A DNA stretch of 64,000 nucleotides. It comes from Sinotaia quadrata. Lineage: Eukaryota > Mollusca > Gastropoda > Architaenioglossa > Viviparidae. Numbering within the stretch: position 1 is the stretch's first letter; each line of letters opens with the position of its first letter. The notes under the pieces were generated by a model, which did not search any database, was not told the DNA's origin, and was given only the letters and a program-made list of their open reading frames with translations. The stretch spans positions 30,329,564 to 30,393,563 of the forward strand of contig CM054177.1 in NCBI GenBank assembly GCA_028829895.1, written 5' to 3'. Shown in pieces: positions 23,401 to 35,609 of the stretch. The translations under genes were made by a program, and so were the position numbers.

Positions 23401-26400
23401 GATGAGCAGACATGAATCAAACAATTATATATGCATAAATACAGTGTCTGTAAAGGACATGTACAGTGTCATGGGGAGGTAATGATAAAGTACTGATGCT
23501 CTATAGTGAGAGTGATGACCCTTAGTACTTTTTTCCACATGGCAAGCCAGAGTGCATACTGTATCAGCTTGCTCCTATATTGTGACAGGTGATGTAGATT
23601 CTTTTTTCCTGAAATCTCTTTTACCTGTCTCCATATTATGGGAAACATATTTTCCATAGTTTGGTTAGGTAACACACAAACTGCTTCCCTATCTTATTTG
23701 ATGTTGATTGCATTTTGGTTTATTTCATTATTTTTGATCTTCATAACATTATGACTATGTATTCTAAATGATTATTTTGTAACTCATCCTTCTCACTTAA
23801 CATATATTACAAGAGTGAAAGGTCATATGATTCTGCAAACAATAGTCAAGTTTTTTCCAAACTTCCTTCCAAACTTCCGTCACAAAAAAGATGATTCAGT
23901 TACAATGCTTTTGTTACATTTGCTAATGAAAAGTAAGAATGATTTTTAAGACAAGGGTTAGCAAATAATATTGTGAAATTGTTTTAAATAAACAAAGTGA
24001 TTCTTCTAAGCAAATATGTTTGTGGCTTTTTTAATGTTGAAATTTTAAGCTCTAAAAAATATACTAACACTAAGGAAAAAGTGTATAGATAAATAGCATA
24101 TTCTTCTGGATGTGATAGCAAACAACTATAGAATCTGTTTATTTCCTAATTCATTCCCTAATTCTTGCAAAATTAAAAACTTTTGCCAAATAAGTTCAAT
24201 TAAAATCATACTTCTTTAGCTCTGGCAAAACTGCAGGTTTGGCCAAGTTAACCATGCGTCGAAGGCGCTGTTCTTCTGTGCGCAATGTTAACAATTCACG
24301 TTTAAGAGTCAAACGTGTTTTAGTATCCATTACTCCAGCTTTAATGGCTGTCATGTATGCATCCAATGCATCCTCTTCTTCCTCCATTGCCGCTTTTGTC
24401 TCTGTCAGGTAAAACATATATTAAATGACTATCCATATTCCCATGAATTTGAAATTTTTCAATTTCAATTACATATTGAGGTAAAAAGTAACATCCGTTT
24501 GAACAAGGTGATCTAGCTTGGATGTGGGTGATTAGTAGATGTATGCCATTCACCACTATTTGTACCAAAGTTCATTAACTGATTACAAGCATGTATGTAT
24601 AAATTCTAATTTAGTACAAAATCAGATTACGAACGTCCTTAAGAATGAAACTTATTTGTAACCTGAGACCCTATTGTATATATAAATTCTTTAAATTATC
24701 TCTCCGACTTGTTATAGCCAAGAGAATTTTAATAACTTCTCATGCTTAGAATTTTATCTGTTTCATATGCTCAGTTTACAAATTTGCCTTAAAACCATGA
24801 AACAAAGTTCTTTAATTTAAACTAGTCTCAATTTCCCAGAAAATAATTACAAAGGAAAAATATCAGACTTACGAGCTTTGGCTTGTTCCAGTTTGGATTC
24901 AATCTCTGTGATGCGGTGAACAATTGCTTCATGCTTTGGTAACTGCAATCATAATTATCATGTAAATCAAGCAATAAAGTCTCAATATTAGAAAGAATTT
25001 AAAGTTAGAAACCTCAAATTTACAGCAATGAGTATCATGCCCAAACTTAATTTAAAACAATGTTCATTCATTTTTCTATTCCAAGCAACAGGACAAAAAT
25101 CTCACCAAAGATTCATAAGTTTCAGCCTTTGTGTCTTTTCCAGACTTTTTCATGCGGAACAGCCGCTTACTCTCAATCGTGCCAGTTCTGTCCAGAAAAG
25201 TATCTTCATCACTATCATAGAAGTCCTCATCTTCCCAGTTCTTCCTTTTGCGCTTTCGACTCTCTGGTTTTAAAAATTGTCAATACAAATTAATAAATAA
25301 GAGTCAGAAAATTATGCAATCCTAAAAAGTGACAAGAAAAACTGTACAGTAGTAAAGGCAGTCTTCTACATTCGACTATCTGTCAGAGTCAAAGTAAATA
25401 AGCCAGAAAATATTGCAAAAAAAAACAAGAGAATATTTAAGATAATACTGAAGATAGTCCCAGTACTTTTGACAAATTGAAAGTGTTTCTGAAAATGTTA
25501 CAAAAGTCAATATTTACATGTTATAGGGGAGTTCCTTTCTCAGAGTACAAAGTATTACAAAATCTCAAATTATGGTATTAATATTTTTCTGTTGTTTTAT
25601 TTTACTCATGAATGTATTATAATGTATATATGATTGTTTATAGTATTAAACAATAATTACATGACTATTTAAAATATTAAAAACATAGATTCAACATTTA
25701 CTATAGACAACAAAAACTGTGTTGAAATGTTCATTCATTCCTGTGTTGATATATGACTAAATTCACATACGAAAGGCAATTTAGACAACCACATAATAGA
25801 TTAAATGTTTTTCATTTTTTGCTGTGCAAAAAACTAAATCCAGCTTATGAAAAGTAGTTGAAGGGTTTCAATATGTATATATATATATGAAAGTGCGGGT
25901 TGTAAAAATGTTGAATGTATGAAAGTTGAAGACTGCCTGGATTTTTAGTAGTGTTTTATTATTAATGTTATATTCTAGGATCTCTAAATACTTCCCAATT
26001 CAACAGAGTTGTTTTCTCATATCGCTCAAGATGAATATGAAAATATATGACTAGATCCTGTATGCCATCATGTACATACTTTTTGCCTGTGCATGTGCAT
26101 GGTGATCCATTACATATTACTAAATATGATGTTTTACATATTATTTAATGTCCAGTACCAAATTAAGCTTTGAAAAATTGAGGTGCCTGCCAAACTCTTC
26201 TGAAAATTTGAATGTGTTCTTGGCCACAAAAGAATTGGTAAACACTGTATTAAAGTCATATTATTTAATTTAATCAGTTTGTTGACTATTAGAATCTAAA
26301 AACAAATGTTTCCTTTTACAGGAATGAATTCTATTTGGAATGAGTGTAAAATCAAATTATTTAATTTAATCATTTTGTAGGAGAGTGCCATAGTGAAACT

Positions 26401-29400
26401 CTTGATTGTTTTTTTATGTATGTTGCTGAATGACCATAAGCTGTAACAAATGCAACCATACTATAATGTTGACTTATCTTTATTATTTATTAGGGTGGTG
26501 AGATTTCAAGATTGTGTCAAAGCCCACTCTGAGAACCATCACCACAAAAAACTGATCAGGCTTACTTCCCTGGTCTATGTGACATATATCAATTACTGAC
26601 CAGTAGTGTGTAAGCATAAAACACTTCCATATCAACTAATGACTAGTACTGTATTACGATAGGGCACTTCTTATCAATATTGTGTAAAAATAAGACATTT
26701 CTTATCAGCTATTGATCATTAACATATACAGACATGTTACTTTCCCATCAATCACTAATCAAAATTTGGGAAATACCTCTGTTGTTGAGGTAACATCAGT
26801 TACTAACAAATACAGTGTAAGAAGAAGCACAGTCATATACTGACCAATATTTTCTAATGATATAACACTTCCAACTGAAATATTCTAATATTTTTTCACA
26901 CACAAGAAATGGCCTGCAAATATTTACCATGTTTAGCAGCATGTAAAAGACCATGGACATCTAGCAGACGGCAAGCCTCCAAAGCACATGCAACAACTGC
27001 ATCTTTCTTTTTACCAGAAATTGTCACCTCAGCAATAAGTGGTTCTCCATTGGGACCATCTACTGGCAATCTGCATCAAATGATCAAACAGAATCTATTA
27101 TATTTGCTGGCAATCAATGACCTAGGCTATCACCTCAAAACAAAGCAGATCACTGTATTTTCTTAAATACTTACTCAACAAAAGAGGTATTTCTCAAAAG
27201 CCACATCATTGAAGTGAACATATTGTAAATCAAAGACTGCAAAGTACACAGCAAATTTCTGAAATACTTACTCAACAACACAGGTATTTCTCAAAAGCCA
27301 CATCACTGAAGTGATAATATTGTAAATCAAAGACTGCAAAGTACACAGCAAATTTCTGAAATACTTACTCAACAACACAGCGGTGTTTACCAAAAGACAC
27401 TTCAGTAAACTGGTAGTCTGGTAAGTCAAAGCCTGCACACAAGGACACAATATGTAGAACTGAAAATCATGACATATCTATTTATGTGACTACCACTTGA
27501 TGTATAAAATATTTAATACTGATACTGATCATTTCCAAGACAAATGCTAGTATTCATTACTAATACAGAGTATTTCATTATTCAACAAATGTACATACAC
27601 TAATAAAGTGTTTCTCATGACTTTATAAATACATATGAAATAAAAACACTAAAAAAAATGAATCTCATGAGTTTATAAATATATGTGAATAATAACACTA
27701 ACAAAATTCAACTCAGAGTTTACATAGTCTCAAGTTTATAAATACATATAAACACTTTTGTTAAAGTGCATCTCATGATTTTATAAATACACATGAAGTA
27801 TAAGCATTAAAACAATGAATCTTATGAGTTTATAAATACTAATAAAATGCATATCATAGTTTACAAATATATAAATACAATAATACATGTCATCAATTTA
27901 TAAATATACATATAAACACTAAGTGCTTCTCATAAGTTTATAAATACACAAGAAGTATAAAACACTAATAAAGTGAGTTTATAAAGACACAGGAAGTGCA
28001 TCAATACAATATTAATACAAAAATCAAGTGCATCTCATGAGTTCATAATTACACCTACACACTTATAAATTAACCTAATGATTTTATTAAATGCAATTAC
28101 TAATAAAGTGCATCTCATTAGTTTATAAATATAATCATTATATTTTTCCTGGATGTCAATGGCATATTTATACACTAATAATAAAGTGCATCTCTTTAAT
28201 TTATAAATATTTATATATACTAATACTGTACACCTCATTAGTCTATATATTTATGTGGCTCATTCTCTGAGGAAATGTAACATGAAGGATGGGTCCATTT
28301 GAAATATGTTTTCTTGAAAATAAAGCACTAAAAATATCATGTGTTTATATTTTATATATTCAGAATTTATGTGAGATATATATAAAATATTTGCACGAAT
28401 ATGTGTTTATTTATTTTGTAATTATTTGTAAAAGAAATTCATTTTGAACTGAGAAATGGCACCTATATTTGTTACAAGGATATACAGCAATTTTCTTTAA
28501 TTTTCATTGTTATAAATAATTCAACTTACTGTATCAAGGTTTTCTTAGAAGCAATAATACATTATATCAATATTCAATATTCCTTTTTATCTGCAAACAG
28601 TCAAGTTTATGTAGAAATAATATTTTTAAATGCCATATTTTTCGCAACATTTAGTTTCTACAAAAATCAAAAATCAAAAACTTTTATTCTTTTACCAAAC
28701 AGTGGTACCAAACATTTCTTTTACCCTAGAAATGAACTTTTCCAAAGACCTTGGTGTGTCTGCATGTCTTGGTGCGCAAGTTCAATGCTAAATATGGCGA
28801 TGGCATAAAAAGATCATTATGTTGCGGCAGAAGCCATTGCAATGATTATAGATAGTGACAGTGAAGAACTTCATTTAGTAAAAATGACAGTGATAGTTCT
28901 AGCAGTAGTGCTAATGAATTGGTGAGTAAAATGTTTGCACAGGTAAATCCGTCTTTACCAAAAATGGCAAACCCACAAATAAAAACTGTCTTTCAATGTT
29001 CTGCATGCAAAGAGTACCTGTGCATTCAAACTCACATCCGCTGTTGGTCAGATTATATTATCATTCCAAGAAGGTATTTTGGTGTTAAAGTGTTTCACAG
29101 ATTGAGTGGCTAATCGATTTCATGTAGAAAATTAATTTAAATTTTTTTTTTTAAATTATGGTTTTTTTGCTCAAAGAGCCAGGGTTATAGGTTTTTTTTA
29201 CGTACAAGCAAGCCGGGTTCAAAGGGTTAACCTCTCACTCAGACTCTGAGTACTAGATTTACCACTTATTATAGCTTATCATTTGATTATAGTTCATACC
29301 CTTGTGCATGAAGAATTATTTCCATCAAATTACCAGGTCTGTTTATATTATCCTCTCACCCAAAGAACTATTTCTATGACATTACCAAAACTGTTCGTAT

Positions 29401-32400
29401 TACCATTTCTCTCAGAGAACTGTCTACTACTGTTAGTTTTATCTTCACATTCAGAGAACTATGTCTACCATTGTACCATACCATAATTGATATGTTTTCC
29501 CTCTCAAAGAACTATGTCTACTACTGTACCATAATTGTTAGGTTTACCCTCTCAGAAAGCTATGTCTACCACTATACCATAATTGTTAGGTTTACCCTCT
29601 CGTTCATAGAATCCTCTCAGTGCTTTCTTGGGATCATCAGAATATAGGTGTTCATGCTGTGGCACCAGACTGGCAAAAGGATTTTCTTCTGGCTCTTCAG
29701 CAGCATCTTCAGCTGTATTTTAAAGTGATACACAGATGTTAGGCCTGAGACATTTTCACAGTGAAGTTTTAAAGTGATACACAGATGTTAGGCCTGAGAC
29801 TGTCTCACGATGAACTAAATTACAGGGACAAGCCCTCACTTTAGCCAAAGAAAAAAACAAAAGAAATATAAAATAAAAACCAGTGGAATAGATTTATAAT
29901 GTAAACATGGATATTTCAAATTTCCAATTAATTCAAACTAAATTTTAAACATACATATTTTTTTCTTTATTCATTATTACAATATTAGGTTGTGGGGTTT
30001 TGTGTTCAAATGCTTACATTAAAAATAATTGAATAGTCATCTTTGAACCTGTAACTAAGCGTAAGTGTGCAATATTTACAGTAGTTCTTCTGTTTAAAAT
30101 TCAAGAAATAAAGGAAAGGCAGATCCCTTCTTTCTTCAAATCCAATACAGGATATTCATTTCTCAGTGTTTATAAACTGTTAAACATCAGTACATGACAT
30201 AAAAATATATGATAAGCATCCCATTGCTGCGTGATTCTGCAAAGTTACAGTTATTACTACATACCACTGTTGTGTGATTCTGCAAATTTACACATTTGCT
30301 GTGTCAATGATGTGTGATTTTGTAAAGCTAAACAGTTTCTGCAAAATGCCATTGCTGTGTGATTCTGAAAAGGTACGATTATTTACCATCATCAAGATGA
30401 ACATGCAATTGTTCTGCAGTTCAATACAGTTAAACTTTCTAGTATTCTACCAGTACCATGGCACTAGTGCTAAGCAAAAGGGAATCTTACAGTGGCTGCA
30501 GGCAAATTAATTCTTTCAGGATATATAAATTATAATAATGTACGTAATTTTATCAGCTATCTTGGAATCTTAATATTATTAGCAGACGTGCTGAAAACAG
30601 TATTCTCTATTACAGTATTAGTATTACTAGAAGTATTAGCACTGCTTACCAAAATGAAGTTCAAAGTTTCAAATAGCCATATTTAATTCAGCTACTTTGT
30701 ATATTATTATATGCTAAGAGTAAGAGAACTTACTTGCTTGCAGCCATTAGTGAAGTAGTAGTAGTGTGCCAAGAGTCCCTAATAATTAATATAGCTATAA
30801 CAACTAGTTTTACCACACTGAAATAATAGAAATAGAACTAGTACTTAAAAGTGCATGTGTTATTGTTGAGGAGATTATAAATATTTACTAATAAAGTAAT
30901 AAAAGTAATATAGAAAAATATCCAGTGGGTCACAAATACTTTCTTACCCTTTATATTTTAATGATAAAATGTGATCTGAATTAATATGAACATATATATC
31001 AATTTAAAAGTCTTAATTAATTAATGCCACTCACTAATGCCCCAAGAACATCCACCATCATTAACGCATTCTTGCAGTTGTCTTTCTCGTTCTTGATCCT
31101 CATCATCTGCATGTCGCAGCAACTCTGCTTCCCGCTGAAGTTTTTCTTTACGAGCTTTCAGTTCAGTTATGCTTAATTCTGCCTCAGCTTCTCTGTCTTC
31201 CTCAGGACCCTTCATTAGTTTTTATTTTAAAATACAATATTTACTCAATAAATAAATAAAATATACATGTACATTTTAAAAAATATACACTGCATTCAGA
31301 AAATTCAAATAGCTTTGCAAACTAAACATATATTTTTTTAATTTTAAACATTCCAAGTAAAATGTGTCAGATTCTCAGAATAAAAATGTTGAGTCTGTTT
31401 GGCACATATTAAATTTGTATATAATATATAATATACAGAGAGATTCTCAAATGATTTATATTAAAACCTATGTTGAGCGCAATGCTTATTTTACATGCAG
31501 ATAAAAGCATAACATTTCCTGTTCTTCTGAAATCTAACCGGTCAGTATTATGTCACAAAACAGAGTTAACATGCTGCTCCACTTTCTGTAGGCATAAAAT
31601 TAAAAAAAAAAAGAAGCATACACTGATACAGTGATATGACTTTTGTGGACTAAAATATATGAGGGAAGGAATCAATCACAGACTTTCAACATATTTATTA
31701 TTACTGTATTCTCATTTAATTATATTAGCTGATAAAAATTAATTGGGGTTTTTGTTATTCCATTATTTATATATATATATATCCTAGGAAATTTCCACAA
31801 ATATATTCATTGAAAATGCTTCAGTCCATAATTCACTAATACTTGATAGTTGTGTATCTATTACTATATTAGCAACTAATATATCATATTATTCTTCTTT
31901 ATCTATTAGCAACTAATATATCATATTATTCAAGCTCGTATTAAAAGTTTACAAATCCTGCAAAGTGTTTTATGTGTCAAGGAATAGGCCTACTTTGAAT
32001 TTTTCTCTATCTAAATAACCTAGAGTTCGTATATTAATTATTATGTACTTCAGTGTAGTTTGGTGAACTATTCAAGATAATTAGACAACAAACATGATTT
32101 TGTTTTCAATACGAAAAGTAATTAAACTCAACCTGCAGAATGTGAAGTCGTGTGCTGCCACCAAACTTTATAACATGACCTACGTGAAGTCTATGGTAAA
32201 TCTTAGGTTGAACTTTCACTTTGTTAATCCATGTACCATGTGTACTATCCATGTCGTATAAATACCATCCTCGATCTTCTGTAAGTTCTGGTGTGTCACG
32301 GTATTGTACAACAGCATGATATCGTGAGAGCGACGGGTGTTCTAAGCAGACGTCACAGCTCGGCAGACGACCGAAAACAATCCAAGGTTTTTTACCGAGT

Positions 32401-32777
32401 TCGATGCAGTCAATGATGGTGCCGTCTTTCAAAACATCAAAACTGTACTTATCAGTTTCCGGAGGTATACCACTCCAGATAGGTTCCTTGTACGGGACGA
32501 TTACTTGAGAATGTTTTAGCTGCTCCGCAGGAGAAAGATTTAACCATGATAGACCGACAGTTAATTTTTTTGACTTTTTGTTTGCATTCTTTTCAAGTAG
32601 TGATGTGGCGTCTGAAATATCTTTTTCTGATAAACTAATGTCTGGCACTTTGAATTCGGCTGTATCTCTATTCATTTCATTTTTCTCTGAGCATAGAATT
32701 GGATCACAGATTGGACCTAAGTCTGAATTTTTTAACTCGTTTGAAGAACTTTGAAAGGGATCACTGGCGGCTGCCAT
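20364..32777 (-). CDS. SLC4A1AP: SLC4A1AP (kanadaptin), complete, 12 exons
   Basis: Nuclear FHA-domain protein known as kanadaptin; its molecular role is still poorly defined. Exons in transcript order: 32133-32777, 31035-31209, 29596-29712, 27369-27432, 26928-27070, 25106-25263, 24873-24942, 24212-24401, 23213-23318, 22607-22981, 21102-21204, 20364-20413. They sum to 2196 nt (731 codons plus stop) with every phase matching. FHA domain at about residues 132-215: [46 protein letters not shown]; the phosphothreonine-contact Arg, Ser and His positions are intact. Residues about 334-375 ([20 protein letters not shown]) resemble a dsRNA-binding fold. Then follow [20 protein letters not shown], coiled coil, and the conserved tail [14 protein letters not shown]. 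The similar length and both conserved ends leave little doubt. The start is the first ATG (MAAASDPF). Confidence 0.97.
20600..20890. repeat. Tandem repeat, about 58-bp units, 4-5 copies
   Basis: Units share GTGAATCTAACTA, TACTGATAG, TTCTGAGG and TGATGTGAGAGCTGT, in the last SLC4A1AP intron. Confidence 0.85.
20915..21085. repeat. 39-bp tandem repeat, 4-5 copies, next to exon 11 donor
   Basis: TACTAAC recurs at 20954, 20993, 21032 and 21070 with CAGTTCTTGTGATGTGACAG between. The array ends about 16 bp from the GTAAGT donor of SLC4A1AP exon 11. Confidence 0.88.
21102..21204 (-). CDS. SLC4A1AP: SLC4A1AP exon 11
   Basis: 103 nt. Encodes [20 protein letters not shown] then NYAMWLPPS, matching the family PEDDPDYCVWVPPEGQ. 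Donor GTAAGT at 21101; a 39-bp array begins about 15 bp further. Confidence 0.95.
21225..21450. repeat. Degenerate repeat, about 50-55 bp
   Basis: AAACTTCATTAATAGTTAAA-like blocks occur about four times between SLC4A1AP exons 10 and 11. Confidence 0.6.
22607..22981 (-). CDS. SLC4A1AP: SLC4A1AP exon 10
   Basis: 375 nt, phase 0-0. Acidic run [20 protein letters not shown], as in the acidic part of the human protein, followed by a disordered S/T/K-rich segment ending [12 protein letters not shown]. Confidence 0.92.
23213..23318 (-). CDS. SLC4A1AP: SLC4A1AP exon 9
   Basis: 106 nt. Encodes [20 protein letters not shown] then a lysine/proline-rich segment ending PSVLPT. Poorly conserved region, supported mainly by phase and splice sites. 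Confidence 0.85.
24212..24401 (-). CDS. SLC4A1AP: SLC4A1AP exon 8
   Basis: 190 nt. Encodes [38 protein letters not shown] and LPELKK, matching DSLDAFMSEMKSG and RKEQQRLKGLIKIVKPAEIPELKK. Confidence 0.96.
24873..24942 (-). CDS. SLC4A1AP: SLC4A1AP exon 7
   Basis: 70 nt. Encodes [20 protein letters not shown] plus AKA, a helical segment aligned with the family LNDAERELSEISERLKA. Confidence 0.92.
25106..25263 (-). CDS. SLC4A1AP: SLC4A1AP exon 6
   Basis: 158 nt. Encodes [20 protein letters not shown] then [19 protein letters not shown], the most conserved stretch of the middle of kanadaptin. Basic RKRKRK may serve as a nuclear localisation signal. Confidence 0.97.
25270..26927. other. SLC4A1AP intron 5
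   Basis: No exon. The part nearest the exon 5 donor (about 26570-26880) carries degenerate units of about 55-60 bp built on TTACTGACCAGTA, GTGTAAG, ACACTTC and TATCA. Confidence 0.5.
26928..27070 (-). CDS. SLC4A1AP: SLC4A1AP exon 5 (dsRNA-binding-like)
   Basis: 143 nt. Encodes [35 protein letters not shown] and [10 protein letters not shown], matching family LPVDDSTGK...SGKKKEAMIQCSLEACRILD. Acceptor TGCAG, donor GTAAAT. Confidence 0.96.
27175..27236 (-). pseudogene. Duplicate copy (2nd extra) of SLC4A1AP exon 4
   Basis: 62 nt, about 97 bp further on, closely similar to the first extra copy, with acceptor TTTGCAG and donor GTAAGT. It also ends in TGA when read in the phase of exon 3 ([20 protein letters not shown] then stop). 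Confidence 0.85.
27272..27333 (-). pseudogene. Duplicate copy (1st extra) of SLC4A1AP exon 4
   Basis: 62 nt, with intact-looking acceptor TTTGCAG and donor GTAAGT. Spliced after exon 3 it would read [20 protein letters not shown] and then TGA as its last codon. It is 2 nt shorter than the functional exon, so it would truncate the protein. Confidence 0.85.
27369..27432 (-). CDS. SLC4A1AP: SLC4A1AP exon 4 (functional copy of three)
   Basis: 64 nt. Encodes [20 protein letters not shown] and joins in frame to ELPVDGPNG of exon 5. Two mutated copies of this exon follow at 97-bp spacing. Confidence 0.92.
27500..28250. repeat. Degenerate tandem repeat, about 50-57 bp, over 10 copies
   Basis: AAGTGCATCTCATGAGTTTA followed by TAAATACACATGAAGTATAA recurs with variation through SLC4A1AP intron 3. 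Confidence 0.8.
28725..29230 (+). mobile_element. Internally deleted piggyBac element (MITE-like)
   Basis: Plus-strand fragments of both transposase ends remain: [19 protein letters not shown] with an S/D-rich stretch, then the C-terminal zinc-finger-like [19 protein letters not shown]. The middle of the transposase is absent. The right end reads GTTCAAAGGG followed by TTAA (29227-29230), the piggyBac target site; the left end (TTTACCCTAG near 28720) is a damaged match. Antisense within SLC4A1AP intron 3. Confidence 0.72.
29280..29600. repeat. About 48-bp array ending at the SLC4A1AP exon 3 donor
   Basis: About six degenerate units share GTTTACCCTCTCAGA and ACTATGTCTACTACTGTACC. The last unit (from about 29589) contains the genuine donor, whose plus-strand form is GTTTACCCTCTC. 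Confidence 0.82.
29596..29712 (-). CDS. SLC4A1AP: SLC4A1AP exon 3
   Basis: 117 nt. Encodes [18 protein letters not shown] and [14 protein letters not shown], matching family DPKKALQGFFDREG. Donor GAGAGG|GTAAAC is the terminal unit of a degenerate tandem array (29280-29600). Confidence 0.95.
30200..30390. repeat. Degenerate repeat, about 40-45 bp, 4 copies
   Basis: CCATTGCTGTGTGATTCTGC with AAAGTTACA recurs four times in SLC4A1AP intron 2. Confidence 0.75.
31035..31209 (-). CDS. SLC4A1AP: SLC4A1AP exon 2
   Basis: 175 nt. Encodes [18 protein letters not shown], a charged coiled coil, and CSWGI. The GPEEDREAE start is a hallmark of kanadaptin. Donor GTGAGT. Confidence 0.96.
31210..32132. other. 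SLC4A1AP intron 1
   Basis: AT-rich with no exon. A short duplication (ACTAATATATCATATTATTC) occurs at about 31875-31935. Confidence 0.6.
32133..32777 (-). CDS. SLC4A1AP: SLC4A1AP exon 1 (FHA domain)
   Basis: 645 nt, starts at ATG 32777 and ends with a whole codon (Gln) before GTTGAG. Encodes an acidic leader, [10 protein letters not shown], and the entire FHA domain through [11 protein letters not shown]. Confidence 0.97.
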
Positions 32778-35600
32778 GATTAAAATTACTGTTGATTAAG
32801 AGTTATCCATCCTTTTCGTCTGTAAAACGTTGTTGTTTTTTTAAAAAACATCAAGCAAAAACGTGTATTTTAAATAGATACGTTGTACTAAATAATTTTC
32901 AGTTTATTGTAGTTCAAAATGTATTTTTCAACAAACGCGACATGATTAGTTGGCTAAGTTTACGTAATAAAATATTTTGTGTTTTGAAAGGCACTGAACT
33001 ACATGCTTATGAGAACACCGAATGAGAGCAGTCATACTTAGCCAAGTATAGTATTTTATAGTTAGGATTGTCAAATCAAACACTGTAATGAAAATAAACT
33101 TACAAAATGGAAATTTCGAATACTAAGCGTCTTATGGGAATCTTACATCATAGTCGAAACTTGGTTTTTTATTTTTGCTCTGATCTTTGTACGGCGAAAG
33201 AATTTGTCACTGGCAAAATACGTTTAAAATATATTTTGTTTGTTTCGTGCATACTTTTTGAGAGATTTCATCAATCATTTTGTTTCTGCTTATATAAATT
33301 AGTGTTATAATCTCAAACTCGAAGCTATATTTCTAATACATTTTAGATTTCTCTACAGAAACGCTTAAAATAATTGCAAATAACTGCCAAATAATTAGCC
33401 TACTGCTGAAGTGAAATACAGCAGACACAAGGATTGATGTAGCAAAATCTGAAAATCTGAAAATGGGACCATATCTTTTTCTAGGGGTCATGATGATCCA
33501 GTAGTAATACTTGAGTTATATCAACTGCTAACTAGGGTGACTGAATGTTTCCTCTCTCCTGACCAGATTTCTTCTTGTATAAACTTTGGCTAGAATTCAC
33601 TAGAAGCTAGTGACTCATTTCCAAATGATCACTGTAGAAGCAAGCAGGTATATTAATTACAATCTACCCGATTTGTAAAAATAATGCTATAATATTACAC
33701 TACCTAAATGGAAAAAGAAAATATCTTAATGATACTTAAAATCTAGTGAAATAAATTTAATTCCTATGCCCAACTATAACAGACTGATGAGATGTGCCAT
33801 TTTTCTTGTCAGCTTTGAAAAAATATATTTTCATAAGTTATAACTGCAATGTATTGCTTGGAAATGGAATATCTTTATAAGACATTTACTGCAATGTATT
33901 GCATGGGTAAAGTATGTTTTTATAAGACATTAACTTCAATGTATTGCTTGGAAAATATATATATATATGACATTAACTGCAATTTATTGCTTGGAAATTA
34001 TATATTTTTATAAGACATTAAATGCAATGTATTGCTTGGAATAATGTATATACTGCAATGTATTGCATGAAATATATAGACATAAAAGTACATTTTTATA
34101 AGACAGCTGCAGTGTATTGCTTGGAATATATATGACATTAGCTACAATGTATTGCTTTGAAAAGATCTGTTTTATAAGGTGCTAACTACAGTGTACTGGT
34201 GTGTTTTTGTGGGACAGTATCTATAAGTGCATAGTATGAAACTGTTTTATAATTCACCTTCTGTTAAAATGCTTTTATTGTGCATAGCTTTTCTTATGAT
34301 TTTAGCAACTACTAGGTTTTAAATATATTCTGAGAAGTTAGTCTTAATAGTAAAAATGTCGAACTTTTAATAATAGTTATGATATTAAATGGACATCGAA
34401 TGTTCATCTTTATTAAAAATGTAGTTTATTCTTTGATCAAAGGATATTAATAAATAAAAAATATGAGATATTTTATCAGTTTATTAGCTGTTAATTTAAG
34501 AAAAACTTTCCTTGATTGTTTGTTTTTTTAAATCATAAGTAGCCAATGTGGTGTTAGAGTTTAATAAATACTTCCTTTGTTAAAAAATTATTAAAATAAA
34601 AAAGTTGTAGTACTTTTTATTGCTATTTTATCAACTATATGCATGACTAATTTAAATTTTATAATTTTGAACACGTTTATTATAAAGATTTGTTCTTTCA
34701 TAAAAAGAGGACAATATAAAATTGTAAACAATATACAACACAATTTATGCTTAAGCATACAAAATTTTAACAAAAGTCCAAAGCACTCATGTAAAAAAAA
34801 TAATATTTATTATACAAATATAAAACTTTTTCATTAAAAGACAAAATACACTATTTCTGCAATATTTAAAACATTTTTCATTAAAACTAATAAAAGACAA
34901 AATGTATTTCTGCATTATTTTCTAAATAAAATATACTTATTTAATTTGTACCTAATAAAATCATTTTCATTGTAATCACAAAATTGTTGCTTTCATTCTA
35001 GATACTCTCTAACAAGATAATTTATTTTATAGCAGAATACATTCACAACAATTGGGGTATGAGATTTTTCAACATTATCTTTTATAGTCTAGTAATCTGA
35101 CTTCATTAAGGCAGAAAGAGTATAAAATTATCAATTTTAGAAAGTTCATAGGAAAGTGACTGATAAAAACAAAAGTAGACATTGGTACTTTTCACAGACA
35201 ATTATTTAACAATATTTTATGCTATATATGTTTCAGTGACATTCTAATGCTTAAGACTTTATAACATGAAAAAATACTTTGTCCAAATGCTACTTTTTTA
35301 TAGTACAAGAACAATTTATATTAAATTCAAGTAATTTTTTTTCAAACTGAAAAACAACAAAGCTTTACTAAAACTTATTTTCTTACCGAAGGAAATTAAT
35401 CACTATTAGTTTTAAATAGATATTATTTTATACTGAAAGCAAACATTATGATTGCATTATACTAAACATCTGATTTTCATTGAACAGTATTCCTTGGTCC
35501 CGACCATCACACTTCTAAAAACAACTCCAAAACTATTTGATTTTAATGAACTTGTGACAAAGTAAATTTGCCCTTCCCTATTTTAAATTTTAATTATTTA
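32778..35600. other. Intergenic: SLC4A1AP promoter side
   Basis: No gene recognised. At about 33840-34200 GCAATGTATTGCTTGGAAA plus TATAAGACATTAA recurs about seven times (55-60 bp units). Confidence 0.55.
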
Positions 35601-35609
35601 AGTTGCTAA

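Larger units (their letters stand above)
27171..27435. repeat. 97-bp tandem triplication containing SLC4A1AP exon 4
   Basis: Three consecutive units at 97-bp spacing, each with a branch/acceptor region, exon body and GTAAGT donor. The copy nearest the upstream exon is functional; the other two match each other better than they match it. Confidence 0.92.
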
